A stretch of 28,877 nt of DNA from CAIOYC01 sp038327995 (GCA_038327995.1 JBBQLP010000033.1:1-28877); one strand, 5' to 3'. Numbered from the stretch's first letter, positions 1 to 7,840 are shown. The notes: generated from the sequence alone by a model not told the origin. A program made the numbers and translations.

Positions 1-1960
1 TCACGGCACGGTCCAACTCCTCCACCAGCCGCTCCGGCGTCATGCCCGCTCGCCATTGCTCGCGCGGTTTGAATTGAATCGCGGTCTCAAACATTTCCAG
101 AGGTGCGGGGTCGGTGGCGGTTTCGGCGCGACCTGCCTTGCCGAAAACACTGGCGACTTCCGGCACGGTTTTGATCAAGCGGTCGGTCTGCTGGAGAAGT
201 TCGCTCGCCTTTTGCGTCGAGATACCGGGCAGCGCGGACGGCATATAGAGAAGGTCGCCCTCATTGAGTTGGGGCATGAACTCTCCGCCAAGATGCGTGA
301 GCGGCCAGGCCGTGGTGGCGAACACGAGCGCTGCGACAACCAGTGTCGTTCGCGGGCGGGCCATAACCCAGTCCAGCGCCGGTCGGTAAGCCACTGTCAG
401 CCAGCGGTTTAGCGGATTGGAGCCTTCGGCTGGGATGCGGCCCCGGATCAACCATCCCATGAGAACTGGAACCAGCGTCACCGAAAGGATGGCGGCGCCC
501 GCCATCGCATAGGACTTGGTAAAGGCAAGCGGCGCGAACAGCCGCCCCTCCTGCCCCTGAAGGCTGAACACTGGAATGAAAGACAGGGTTATGATGATGA
601 GGCTGAGGAACAGGGCGGGTCCGACCTCAGTTGCGGCGTCGGTTATCACCCGCCACCTCACCTCCCCCTCTAGCCGTTCGCCGGGGTGATCGTGTTCCCA
701 TCGCTCGATTCGTTTGTGGGCGTTTTCGATCATCACCACCGCAGCATCGACCATTGCGCCGATCGCGATGGCGATACCCCCGAGCGACATGATGTTGGCA
801 TTTACGCCCTGCGCTCGCATGACGAGAACGGCGGCGAGAACACCAAGTGGGAGCGTGAGTATCGCCACAAGCGCGGATCGGATGTGCCCAAGGAACAGAA
901 AGCAGACGAGGGCGACGACGATGAACTCTTCGATCAACTTTTCGCGAAGGTTGCCGATGGAGCGGTCGATCAGTTGCGAGCGGTCATAGGTCGGGACCAC
1001 CTCGACCCCCGCTGGCAGGCTCTTTTTCAACTCAGTCAGCTTTGCTTTGACCGCTGAGATTGTCTCTTGGGCGTTCTTTCCCGAACGGAGGATGACGACC
1101 CCGCCCGCGACCTCGCCCTGACCGTTCAACTCGGCGATACCGCGCCGCATTTCAGGGCCGATCTGGATTGTCGCCACATCGCCGAGCCGCACCGGCACGC
1201 CCCCCGCTGCGGTCTTGACAGGGATGGCGCGGAAGTCGTCCAGAGACTTCAGATATCCCCCGGCGCGGACGATATATTCCGCCTCCGCCATTTCCAGCAC
1301 TGAGCCGCCCGCTTCCTGATTGGCGCGCTTGATCGCTTCGACGGTTTGTTGGTGTGTCACTCCAAAGGCGGCAAGTTTCAGGGGATCGAGCACCACCTGA
1401 TATTCCTTGACCATTCCGCCAATGGACGCGACCTCCGCCACCCCGGGCAAAGTCTTCAATTCGTAACGCAGGAACCAGTCTTGAAGGCTGCGAAGCTGCG
1501 CCAGGTCGTGGCGCCCTGTCCGGTCCACCAGCGCATATTCGTAAACCCACCCAACCCCGGTCGCATCGGGGCCAAGGGAGGGTTTGGCGGTTTCGGGCAG
1601 GCGGCTTTGAACCTGATTGAGGTATTCCAGCACCCGCGACCGCGCCCAATAGAGGTCGGTTCCATCCTCGAAGAGCACATAGACGAAGCTATCGCCGAAG
1701 AACGAATAGCCTCTAACCGTCTTGGCTCCCGGCACTGAAAGCATGGTGGTGGTGAGGGGGTAGGTGACTTGGTTTTCAACGATCTGAGGCGCCTGCCCCG
1801 GATACGAAGTGCGGATGATGACCTGAACATCGGAGAGGTCGGGTAGCGCATCCACGGGCGTGGATCGGACCGCGATCAGACCCGCAGCGAACAACGCCAG
1901 CGCACCGATGACGACGAAGAATCGGTTCTTGACCGACCACCGAATAAGGGCGGCGATCAT
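1..1960 (-). CDS. cusA: CusA/CzcA-family heavy-metal RND efflux pump (3' end beyond window)
   Basis: Inner-membrane proton-driven RND transporter of the heavy-metal-efflux class. It would pump metal from periplasm and cytoplasm through the adaptor and TolC-like channel encoded just upstream. The frame stays open from an ATG at 1960 to the left edge, giving about 653 residues of a family of about 1,050, so the C-terminal part lies outside the window. The N-terminus reads MIAALIRWSVKNRFFV, a typical first transmembrane helix. Near residues 400-415 it has GAMVDAAVVMIENAHKR, the TM4 proton-relay motif. The DAAVVMIENAHK version resembles Cu(I)/Ag(I) exporters (CusA/SilA) more than the divalent CzcA type. 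Its ATG overlaps the TGA of the adaptor gene in ATGA (1957-1960), so the two are probably translationally coupled. The family is certain; the metal is inferred from the motif and neighbours. Confidence 0.95.
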   Translation of the reverse strand, partial: MIAALIRWSVKNRFFVVIGALALFAAGLIAVRSTPVDALPDLSDVQVIIRTSYPGQAPQIVENQVTYPLTTTMLSVPGAKTVRGYSFFGDSFVYVLFEDGTDLYWARSRVLEYLNQVQSRLPETAKPSLGPDATGVGWVYEYALVDRTGRHDLAQLRSLQDWFLRYELKTLPGVAEVASIGGMVKEYQVVLDPLKLAAFGVTHQQTVEAIKRANQEAGGSVLEMAEAEYIVRAGGYLKSLDDFRAIPVKTAAGGVPVRLGDVATIQIGPEMRRGIAELNGQGEVAGGVVILRSGKNAQETISAVKAKLTELKKSLPAGVEVVPTYDRSQLIDRSIGNLREKLIEEFIVVALVCFLFLGHIRSALVAILTLPLGVLAAVLVMRAQGVNANIMSLGGIAIAIGAMVDAAVVMIENAHKRIERWEHDHPGERLEGEVRWRVITDAATEVGPALFLSLIIITLSFIPVFSLQGQEGRLFAPLAFTKSYAMAGAAILSVTLVPVLMGWLIRGRIPAEGSNPLNRWLTVAYRPALDWVMARPRTTLVVAALVFATTAWPLTHLGGEFMPQLNEGDLLYMPSALPGISTQKASELLQQTDRLIKTVPEVASVFGKAGRAETATDPAPLEMFETAIQFKPREQWRAGMTPERLVEELDRAV

Positions 1961-3222
1961 TGCGCGTGCCTCGCTTGCATAACGGGTTCAGCGCTGAGAG
2001 GGCGAACCTGAATACCCGTGAGGCTCGCCTCGGAATCGATCAAGAATTGACCGGAGGCGACCACCTTCTGCCCTTCGCTCAAACCGGCGAGGACTTCGGT
2101 GCGTCCGACGTTCTCCCCTCCGACCTGAATCTCGATGGGTTGATAGCGCCCGCCTTCCCCAGCGAGCATCACTAGCGTCCGCTTACCCGTTCGGATGACG
2201 GCCTCGGATGGCACGAACAGGGCGGATCGGGCGTCGCTATTGAGGTGGACGGTAGCGAACAGGCCGGGGCGAAGTCGTCCACCCGGATTCGGAAGTTCGA
2301 CCCGAACTTGCAACGACCGGCTATCGGCCTGCGCCGTGGGTAGGATCGCGGAGACGCGACCGCTAAAGCTCTCCCCTGGAAAGGCTGAAAGCTCCGCCCG
2401 CGCCAGTTGCCCGACGCGGACCTGTCCGCTGAGGGTTTCTGGCACTGAAGCGTTCAGCCAAACCGATCCGAGGCCGGACACTTGCGCGAGCGCCTGCCCC
2501 ATTGCGACGGTCATACCCTGGCGCACGTCCAGCGTTTGAATTGCCCCACCGACCGGAGTGGAGATTGTCACTACCCCCCTTGGACTTCCGGTTCGCGCGA
2601 CTTCGGCGATAAGTCCGGCCGACATCCCGAGAAGATGCAGACGCTGCCGCGCCGCCGCCGCCAATGAGGCATCGCCCGTGTGACGAACGGCCAGGTATTC
2701 CGTCTGCGCGCTAGCCCAACTCGGAATCAAAAGATCAGCGATGGGCGCGCCAGCCCGCACAAGATCGCCGGGGGCGTGGGCGTAAGTCCGTTGGACGAAG
2801 CCAGCAGCGCGGGACTGCACGATGGCGAGGTTGCGCTGGTTGAAGTCGATCACCCCCGGTGCATCGAGACTTTGTGCGAAAGACCCCCGCTCTACAGTCG
2901 CCAGCCTGACGCCGAGGTTCTGCATTGCGGCGGCGTCGATCTTCACCCCAGCCAGAGCACCCGCCGCACCCGCATCGTCGGGGTAACGGGGCATAAGCTG
3001 CATATCCATGAACGGCGACTTGCCCGGCTTGTCGAAGTGTTGGGCCGGAACCATGGGGTCGTAATAATAGAGCGGCTTGGCGGCGACTGCCGTGACGGGC
3101 GCTTGCCTATTAGCCCTCGGCGCCGGGACATGACCAAGGGCATAGCCGAGCCCGCCCGCCGCCAAAGCAACTATTGCGACAGACAAGATTGAGCGGGAGC
3201 GAGGGGCCGGTGAAATGGTCAT
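1957..3222 (-). CDS. cusB: CusB-like efflux RND periplasmic adaptor subunit
   Basis: Membrane-fusion protein linking the RND pump to the outer-membrane channel in the periplasm; 421 residues, normal for the family. Residues 11-30 are a hydrophobic anchor or signal. Residues 51-80 carry the heavy-metal-binding segment found at the N-terminus of Cu/Ag adaptors: YYYDPM, then FDKPGKSPFMDM, then LMPRY. Its Met and Asp residues are expected to receive metal. Lipoyl/barrel-sandwich and beta-barrel regions follow (VIDFNQRNLAIVQSRAAGFV; later RPGLFATVHL, GLSEGQKVVASGQFLIDSEA). The start ATG overlaps the stop of the upstream tolC-like gene in ATGA (3219-3222), and its own stop overlaps the cusA start. 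The metal-binding segment supports Cu(I)/Ag(I) over Zn/Co/Cd. Confidence 0.95.
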   Translation of the reverse strand: MTISPAPRSRSILSVAIVALAAGGLGYALGHVPAPRANRQAPVTAVAAKPLYYYDPMVPAQHFDKPGKSPFMDMQLMPRYPDDAGAAGALAGVKIDAAAMQNLGVRLATVERGSFAQSLDAPGVIDFNQRNLAIVQSRAAGFVQRTYAHAPGDLVRAGAPIADLLIPSWASAQTEYLAVRHTGDASLAAAARQRLHLLGMSAGLIAEVARTGSPRGVVTISTPVGGAIQTLDVRQGMTVAMGQALAQVSGLGSVWLNASVPETLSGQVRVGQLARAELSAFPGESFSGRVSAILPTAQADSRSLQVRVELPNPGGRLRPGLFATVHLNSDARSALFVPSEAVIRTGKRTLVMLAGEGGRYQPIEIQVGGENVGRTEVLAGLSEGQKVVASGQFLIDSEASLTGIQVRPLSAEPVMQARHAQ

Positions 3223-4451
3223 TGGTCGTCGTTCCCATAGGTCAGGGCGATATGGGCGCCGTCGCGGACGGCTGCGGCCTCCCGATCAAGGGCGTCCAGT
3301 CTGGTTTCGGCGAGGGCGATCAGCGCGGTCAGCACATCGGAAAGGTTGGCCGTGCCTGCGGCGTAGCTATTGCGTTCAAGCGTGACTCTGCGCTGCGCCA
3401 ACGGAATGAGCGTGGATCGAGCGCGCTCTAGTTGGTTGTGATGCATGGCGTGGTCTGCAAGATCGGTGTCCAGAGTGGCCGTCAGCGCTCGTCGTGCTGC
3501 CTCGCGCTCACTCACGACACGGTTGGCGGTCTTTTGTCGCGCCGCGATGATGGGGTCTTGTCGGCTTTTGCCGAAAACGGGGAGGCTGATCGTCACTCCG
3601 GCCATGATCATGTCGCCAAAGCGGGGATCGCGGCGTTGATACCCGACTTCCCAGCCCCAATCGGGGTGTTTGTCGGCCTTGGCTATCGCCACGTCGGCGT
3701 CGGCCTGCGCGCTCGCGGCGTCGAAAGTGGCAAGGGAGGGAATGTGGTCCAGTCCAGCCCGCAATAGCGCCGGATCAAAGTCAAAGGTTGGTGGATCGCC
3801 CGACACATCAATGTCCGCGTCATAGGTCCATCGAACCAGTTCCGCGCGAGCCTTGCCAACGGCTGCGGTAAGTTCAGCGCGCCGATCTTCAAGCCCGGCT
3901 TGCAGTCGCTCCGCTTCAAGAGTCTGTGCGGGACGCTGATTGCCGGACACAAGCTGAGACGGGGCCGTCTGGCGCATCTCCGCGATCACGTGCGCAACGT
4001 CATCCAAAGCAGCCAGCCGACGTTCAGCATATAAAAGATCGATCCACGCCAACGCCGCGCTAACGTGAAGGCTGCGCCGCTCGACGGCGGCGTCTGCCAC
4101 TGCGGTTCCGATCAAAGTTTCGGCTCGCGCCTTTGCGGCCTTGCGCTTGGCGCCGCTTGGCACGTCTTGCGAAATGCCCACATGGACATCAGAAAAATCG
4201 TCTCTGTTAGGTCGTCCTGCGAACGGACCGGAGATTGGAAATCCTTCGATGCCGAACCCGAGCTTTGGATCGGGGAGCTGCCCCGCCGCAATGGCTGCGG
4301 CGCGCGCGGCCTCAATATCAGCGGCCTTGGCCCGCAGGCTTGGAGCCGCCCGCTCGCTAAAAGCGACCGCTTCACGAAAGGTCAGTGGCGCGGCTTGTGC
4401 TGCGCTGGAAAGCAACCCCACGGATATGGGGATCAGCCAGAAAGAGCGCAT
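3219..4451 (-). CDS. TolC-family outer-membrane efflux protein (CusC-like)
   Basis: Outer-membrane channel component of the efflux system, 410 residues from the chosen start. I chose the ATG at 4451 because it is preceded by GGAG with a 6-nt spacer and begins a clean signal peptide (MRSFWLIPISVGLLSSAAQA). An in-frame ATG at 4463 lacks a ribosome-binding site. The mature protein starts LTFREAVAFSERAAPSLRA, the usual first amphipathic helix of an OEP domain. It has two such repeats, the second around AGVTISLPVFGKSRQDP, with long Ala-rich helices. It sits between the small Cys-rich protein gene (142-nt gap holding a hairpin) and the adaptor gene (4-nt overlap). No lipobox Cys is visible, unlike classic CusC. 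Confidence 0.93.
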   Translation of the reverse strand: MRSFWLIPISVGLLSSAAQAAPLTFREAVAFSERAAPSLRAKAADIEAARAAAIAAGQLPDPKLGFGIEGFPISGPFAGRPNRDDFSDVHVGISQDVPSGAKRKAAKARAETLIGTAVADAAVERRSLHVSAALAWIDLLYAERRLAALDDVAHVIAEMRQTAPSQLVSGNQRPAQTLEAERLQAGLEDRRAELTAAVGKARAELVRWTYDADIDVSGDPPTFDFDPALLRAGLDHIPSLATFDAASAQADADVAIAKADKHPDWGWEVGYQRRDPRFGDMIMAGVTISLPVFGKSRQDPIIAARQKTANRVVSEREAARRALTATLDTDLADHAMHHNQLERARSTLIPLAQRRVTLERNSYAAGTANLSDVLTALIALAETRLDALDREAAAVRDGAHIALTYGNDDQ

Positions 4452-4572
4452 TGAAGGCTCCATTTGATAGACGATGGGGAAATGGGTGAAGCCGGGATCG
4501 CATCGCCGATGGGCTACACGCTAGGCAGCCAACCAGTCATTTTGCGGAGGGTGTGAAATCCCGGCGTAACCG

Positions 4573-4609
4573 CAAACCTACTGGCTTACGGGATCAGACC
4601 GTAGGTTTG
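4573..4609. promoter_or_regulatory. Intercistronic inverted repeat after the Cys-rich gene
   Basis: A perfect 9-bp inverted repeat, CAAACCTAC at 4573-4581 and GTAGGTTTG at 4601-4609, separated by 19 nt. It overlaps the last codons and stop of the small Cys-rich protein gene (stop at 4594) and precedes the tolC-like gene by about 120 nt. There is no T-run after the stem on the minus strand. An mRNA processing, stabilising or attenuating hairpin is as likely as a terminator. Confidence 0.4.
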
Positions 4610-4977
4610 GGGGGCCGCTCAAGTTGCGACAGGGAGCGTAACCGCATCGTCGCCGTGTTCAACACTCGCACTCGGGCGATGCTTGTCAGACGAACAGACG
4701 CCAAACGATGGGTTGGCGGTGCAATAACCGTTAGGTAGGAGGCCGCGCACGCTTGGGCGCAGCCGGTATCCGTTTTCTTTTGCTGATCGCCGTGATCGCA
4801 GCAGGGATCAGCACATGACGTATCAAGCTTGGTTTGATCCATTCCCGGCATGGGTTGCATCGACTGTTTTGCCGAAACCTCCACGGTTTGATTGCAAGGC
4901 GCTTCGGCGCGCGCGGCGGCGACCGGCGATACCAGAAGCCCAATTACGGCCAAAAGAGAACAAACGAAACTCTTCAC
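4594..4977 (-). CDS. Secreted Cys/Met-rich small protein, putative metal binder
   Basis: 127-residue protein starting at GTG (4977). Residues 1-25 form a signal peptide (MKSFVCSLLAVIGLLVSPVAAARAEA). The mature part is rich in soft-metal ligands: Met in SMQPMPGMDQ (residues 39-48) and Cys at about 28, 55, 59, 60, 73 and 77, within CADPCCDHGD and GCAQACA. The C-terminal third is basic and lacks ligands. It is the first gene of the efflux operon. Small Cys/Met-rich proteins often accompany CusBA-type operons, so a role in binding periplasmic Cu or Ag is a reasonable inference. I do not recognise a named family. Disulfide formation rather than metal binding is an alternative use of the cysteines. 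Confidence 0.75.
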   Translation of the reverse strand: MKSFVCSLLAVIGLLVSPVAAARAEAPCNQTVEVSAKQSMQPMPGMDQTKLDTSCADPCCDHGDQQKKTDTGCAQACAASYLTVIAPPTHRLASVRLTSIARVRVLNTATMRLRSLSQLERPPKPTV

Positions 4978-5091
4978 ACACGCCGTATAGCGCCGTTTTC
5001 ACTATGCCACCATCCCGACGCCGATGACGGCAACGCTCAACGCAGATGCGGACGGTTCGCGGCGCCTAGGGCCTGCAAGAAAAAGCTCCAC

Positions 5092-5231
5092 GATCCGTTC
5101 CGCTGGATTGATTCCTCACCGGAGGTGACCCGCTTCGTGGTGGTGATGTCCGTCCGTTACCAGCTCTCGCTGGGGAACGTCGACGACTCATGGCTGAACG
5201 CGGGATCGACATCTGCCACGAGACGGTTTGG
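5092..5231 (+). pseudogene. IS6-family transposase remnant (frameshifted, truncated)
   Basis: About 46 codons resembling the N-terminal part of IS6-family transposases. Frame 1 reads DPFRWIDSSPEVTRFVVVMS, then VRYQLSLGNVDD up to 5187. The match then continues in another frame from 5190 as MAERGIDICHETV, to 5231. Inserting one base between 5187 and 5188 restores VDD-L-MAERGIDICHETV, so a single-base deletion explains the shift. Nothing of the DDE catalytic domain follows, and I see no terminal inverted repeats. It is a scar of an insertion sequence next to the metal-efflux operon. The family call rests on remembered motifs (SPEV, LSL-NV-D, ERGID-HETV). Confidence 0.6.
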
Positions 5232-5770
5232 ATGCCCTCGTCCAAGAAGGCGGTGTTTGACGCCGCCTCCAAGCGGTCAAGCTTCGTGGAAAGGGACAGG
5301 ATGTCGATTTCCCTCAGTTGCCACGCATGGAGCCGGACCGGGACACCACTAACATCCGCAACACCGCCAGCTCGCATTGGAAGCCCTACCTTGGGCCGAA
5401 AAGCCGTTGTCTTGTCCCATTCCTCATTCAGCCAGCCTGATCAGATCGGAGGGACGCTCCAGCCTGTATTGTTCCCCGTGAATGAGGACCGCCCGTTGGC
5501 CTTCTTCGCTGGGGTCTTTAGCCCGTGGACCTGTGTGCACAAGATCAGCGAGGGGGAGGTGGCGTGCGACGTGTCGATTTCCTCAACACGGAGGCAAAAC
5601 TGGGGATGGATCAACCGCCGTTGGCGCCGCAATAGACCGGCTTCGGTCGCCGCTTTCTCAATTTGATTCTCGACTGCGAAAACGCTGCCTGACGCCTAGC
5701 TTGGTCACAGGATTGAGTTGCTCTCCTCATCGCCGCGATCAAGGGTGAGGTGCTGTAGTGACAAAGTTCC
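5232..5770. other. Degenerate intergenic stretch, no intact gene
   Basis: About 540 bases between the IS6 relic and the SieB-like pseudogene. Short protein-like pieces occur on the minus strand: around 5240-5377 a piece containing LHAWQLREIDILSLSTKLDR, and around 5410-5560 a piece containing GQRAVLIHGEQYRLERPSDL that ends in a stop. They are in different frames and have no ribosome-binding sites. I could not assign them to a family. Together with the transposase scar they suggest remains of an older mobile or accessory segment. Confidence 0.4.
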
Positions 5771-6304
5771 TTATTTCCGCCCCCGCCCAATCCGCGACCC
5801 CCACCGCGGCGGAACTGCTCCCATCCGAACGGCGAAGGGCACGTCGTTGGAGTAAAATACCTGTCCATTCTGTAGCGCCCGAACTACGATCCGCTGTGAA
5901 ATAAGAGGAGCGGCATAGCCCCCGCTGGCATCGGCGGAGAAAATCTTCTGATTATGGTGGAGGAGGTAGGCGATGATCTCTCGCTCGCGCTCCTGCATGT
6001 GAGGAATGTAGGCTTCTGTGTTCTTCCCGGCGTTGCGATTGCTCCACACGTGAACCAACCAGACATGTAGAGGAATGAACCGATAGATCGCCTTGCCGAC
6101 GCTTCCGACGCACAAAAGGGCGCACAGGACCGCAGCAAATAGAGCGACCAACCCGACCCACCAAGGTGCGCCCGGCACCAGGCCATTTCAAAGCGCCACC
6201 AGCACTACTGTGGCAGCGGCTGAGATCGAAAAGGTTTGCCACCAACTCGCCTTGAGAATGGCTAGCCATTTGGGATCTGGAACAGCCACGGCTTTCTCCC
6301 CCAT
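5771..6304 (-). pseudogene. SieB-like (superinfection exclusion B family) membrane protein, interrupted by in-frame TGA
   Basis: The gene starts at ATG 6304, with GGAGG six bases upstream, and encodes MGEKAVAVPDPKWLAILKAS followed by a hydrophobic stretch. It meets TGA at 6188-6190 (codon 39) and then continues in the same frame to TAA at 5771. The downstream part holds a second hydrophobic segment (WWVGLVALFAAVLCALLCVG) and a soluble tail: REREIIAYLLHHNQKIF, GGYAAPLISQRIVVRALQ, NDVPFAV. This order, with a PDPKWL-like start, two helices, NQK and GGYA-LIS, is what I recall of the SieB superfamily, which takes its name from phage P22 SieB and is also found on bacterial chromosomes. TGA in place of TGG (Trp) would be a one-base nonsense change. 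An internal GTG (6178) could yield a shorter product without the first helix. The family call is from memory; the nonsense codon is directly visible. Confidence 0.65.
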
Positions 6305-6379
6305 GAAAGGCCTCCACAAGCCACTACACTTAGGTGGCCGTCTCAACTCCATAACGCAACAGTTGGGTAACTCCCGACC

Positions 6380-7366
6380 TCAGAACCGATCGAGATCCTT
6401 AGCTAGAGAGATCGTGCCTTTGAAGTTGGCGGCGACACGCGCCACGGTCTTCTTGTCTGACCCGGGCTCCAATTCCTGGTGGGTAAGCACTAGGTGGGCG
6501 ACCGCAGCGTGCTGCGCCAGGAGGCCGACATTCTCCGGCGACAGGTGTTCTGCTCTCATGTGGTGGATCGTTTCCGGGGTGGGCTCCAGTGGTGCTCCGG
6601 GGACCGCGGGCGTTTCCGGTCGCTCGGCCTTGATCAGAGCTAGGATGTAATCGGCGTCCACTACTTCGCTGACAAGGAGATCCGCATGGGCGGCAAGCCG
6701 TTCCACCGCTGCACTGGGACCGGTGTCGCCGGTATAGACGATCGCTCGGTCGGGGAGGTCGAAGCGGTAAGAGTAAGACGGATACTTGTAGTTCGGGCTG
6801 TCCTCCGGGAAGCTGTAGTGGCTGTTGCGCACCGCTGTGACCTTGGCCGCACCCACCTGGACTGTGCCGCCCTCCGGGATTTCCACTACCTGGACATAGT
6901 CCGCAGGCAACATTTTCCCGCCGCGCATCTGACCGGAGCCGAGATCGACGAACGGCTGCATCGCGGCAACAAGCCCGGCCACCAGTTTCTTAGTTCCCAG
7001 GGGGCCGTAGACCGTGATTGGGGGATTGGAGAGTTGGTAGCGCAGGCCCAAGATCGCGAAGAGGCCAGAGGTATGGTCGAAGTGTAGGTGGCTGATGAAC
7101 ACTGTCCGCACTGCCGCAAGGCGCACGCCGGCCTTGGACAGCTGCTCCGCCGCTCCATCGCCCGCGTCCACCAGGATGAACTGGTCTGCATAATGAAGCA
7201 GGTTGGCGGGCTGCGATTTGGTAGGTCTGGGAGTTGGTCCCGACTGTGTACCGAGCGTGATCCATTCAGAATGCGGTCTCTCCTGGGCATCCGCCACGCC
7301 AGCCCCAAAAAGGGCGAGCGCGGCCACGACTAGAAGGTGGATCGACCGTTGGGGATTGCCAGACAT
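6380..7366 (-). CDS. Secreted MBL-fold metallo-hydrolase
   Basis: A 328-residue metallo-beta-lactamase-fold hydrolase with an N-terminal signal peptide (hydrophobic residues 10-25, ending ADAQ), so probably periplasmic. Zinc ligands are visible: HLHFDH at residues 93-98, a His in NSHYSF, Asp in YTGDTGPS and His in LVLTHQE. The overall pattern (TLGTQSGPTPRP..., GDTGPS..., HLSPENVG) resembles the RNase Z/arylsulfatase-like branch of the superfamily, here in exported form. The substrate is unknown. I chose ATG 7366 because GAAGAG lies about six bases upstream; ATG 7369 and GTG 7396 are alternatives. It stands alone, with a decayed gene downstream and an AT-rich gene-free segment upstream. Confidence 0.88.
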   Translation of the reverse strand: MSGNPQRSIHLLVVAALALFGAGVADAQERPHSEWITLGTQSGPTPRPTKSQPANLLHYADQFILVDAGDGAAEQLSKAGVRLAAVRTVFISHLHFDHTSGLFAILGLRYQLSNPPITVYGPLGTKKLVAGLVAAMQPFVDLGSGQMRGGKMLPADYVQVVEIPEGGTVQVGAAKVTAVRNSHYSFPEDSPNYKYPSYSYRFDLPDRAIVYTGDTGPSAAVERLAAHADLLVSEVVDADYILALIKAERPETPAVPGAPLEPTPETIHHMRAEHLSPENVGLLAQHAAVAHLVLTHQELEPGSDKKTVARVAANFKGTISLAKDLDRF

Positions 7367-7396
7367 CATCGTCTCTTCGGTCGCTCTGACTGCCAC

Positions 7397-7807
7397 TAGA
7401 GGAAAAAAACGTGGCCCTTTATTCGGGACCCAATACGGAGGCTAACATACCAATCAGTGCTCACATCGAAGATTATTGTGATAGTAAAATCAACGGCTTA
7501 AATAGGTTTGGAGGGTTGGAAATCGTGCAGTACCGTCAGTATATCAGCTCAGCCTCTCGGCCTTGCAATTCTAAAGGGGAACCGTGCAGTGGCGTCCCAC
7601 AACGTTCAACATCGCTGTCCCACAATCAGTTGGGACTTAAGCAAAAACAAATGGTTAAGCACCGGGCGCTTGTCCCACATCCCATCGTTCCGGGCGCGCC
7701 AATTTCTTTTAGTAATTGATAAAGTTATGGAGAGAGTTTTTCTTACGTCACCTCCATAATAGGAATGTTGAAGCATAGCGGACGCGCGGGCCTGCGTCCT
7801 TATTGGC
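7397..7807. other. AT-rich gene-free segment with iteron-like repeats
   Basis: This stretch is clearly richer in A and T than its surroundings and has no convincing gene. GTCCCACA occurs three times in the same orientation (7594-7601, 7617-7624, 7672-7679), and an inverted TGGGAC lies at 7631-7636. CGTGCAGT occurs twice (about 7523 and 7582). An inverted repeat TTATGGAG/CTCCATAA spans 7725-7732 and 7752-7759. A 102-codon plus-strand frame at 7411-7719 has no family resemblance and is not called. It presumably also holds the promoter of the MBL-fold gene. Confidence 0.5.
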
Positions 7808-7833
7808 GCTAATTGCTAAGTTTAGCAATTAGC
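7808..7833. promoter_or_regulatory. 26-bp perfect palindrome
   Basis: GCTAATTGCTAA (7808-7819), a 2-nt centre GT, and TTAGCAATTAGC (7822-7833) form a perfect inverted repeat. It lies 43 bp past the dnaE2 stop codon. There is no T-run on either side, so it is not a standard intrinsic terminator. Its high symmetry and AT-rich arms resemble an operator for a dimeric regulator. A GC-richer 6-bp hairpin, CTCTCC (7841-7846) with GGAGAG (7853-7858), lies between it and dnaE2. Confidence 0.45.
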
Positions 7834-7840
7834 AGACGGG

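Noticed and set aside
6188..6190. TGA in the SieB-like gene read as selenocysteine or as programmed recoding
   Set aside because: There is no selenoprotein family match, no obvious SECIS-like hairpin, and the position lies in a hydrophobic helix where Trp is more natural. A plain nonsense mutation is simpler.
7411..7719. 102-codon plus-strand frame in the AT-rich segment
   Set aside because: It has no family resemblance and the frame spans the direct repeats and palindromic arms, so it is more likely non-coding.
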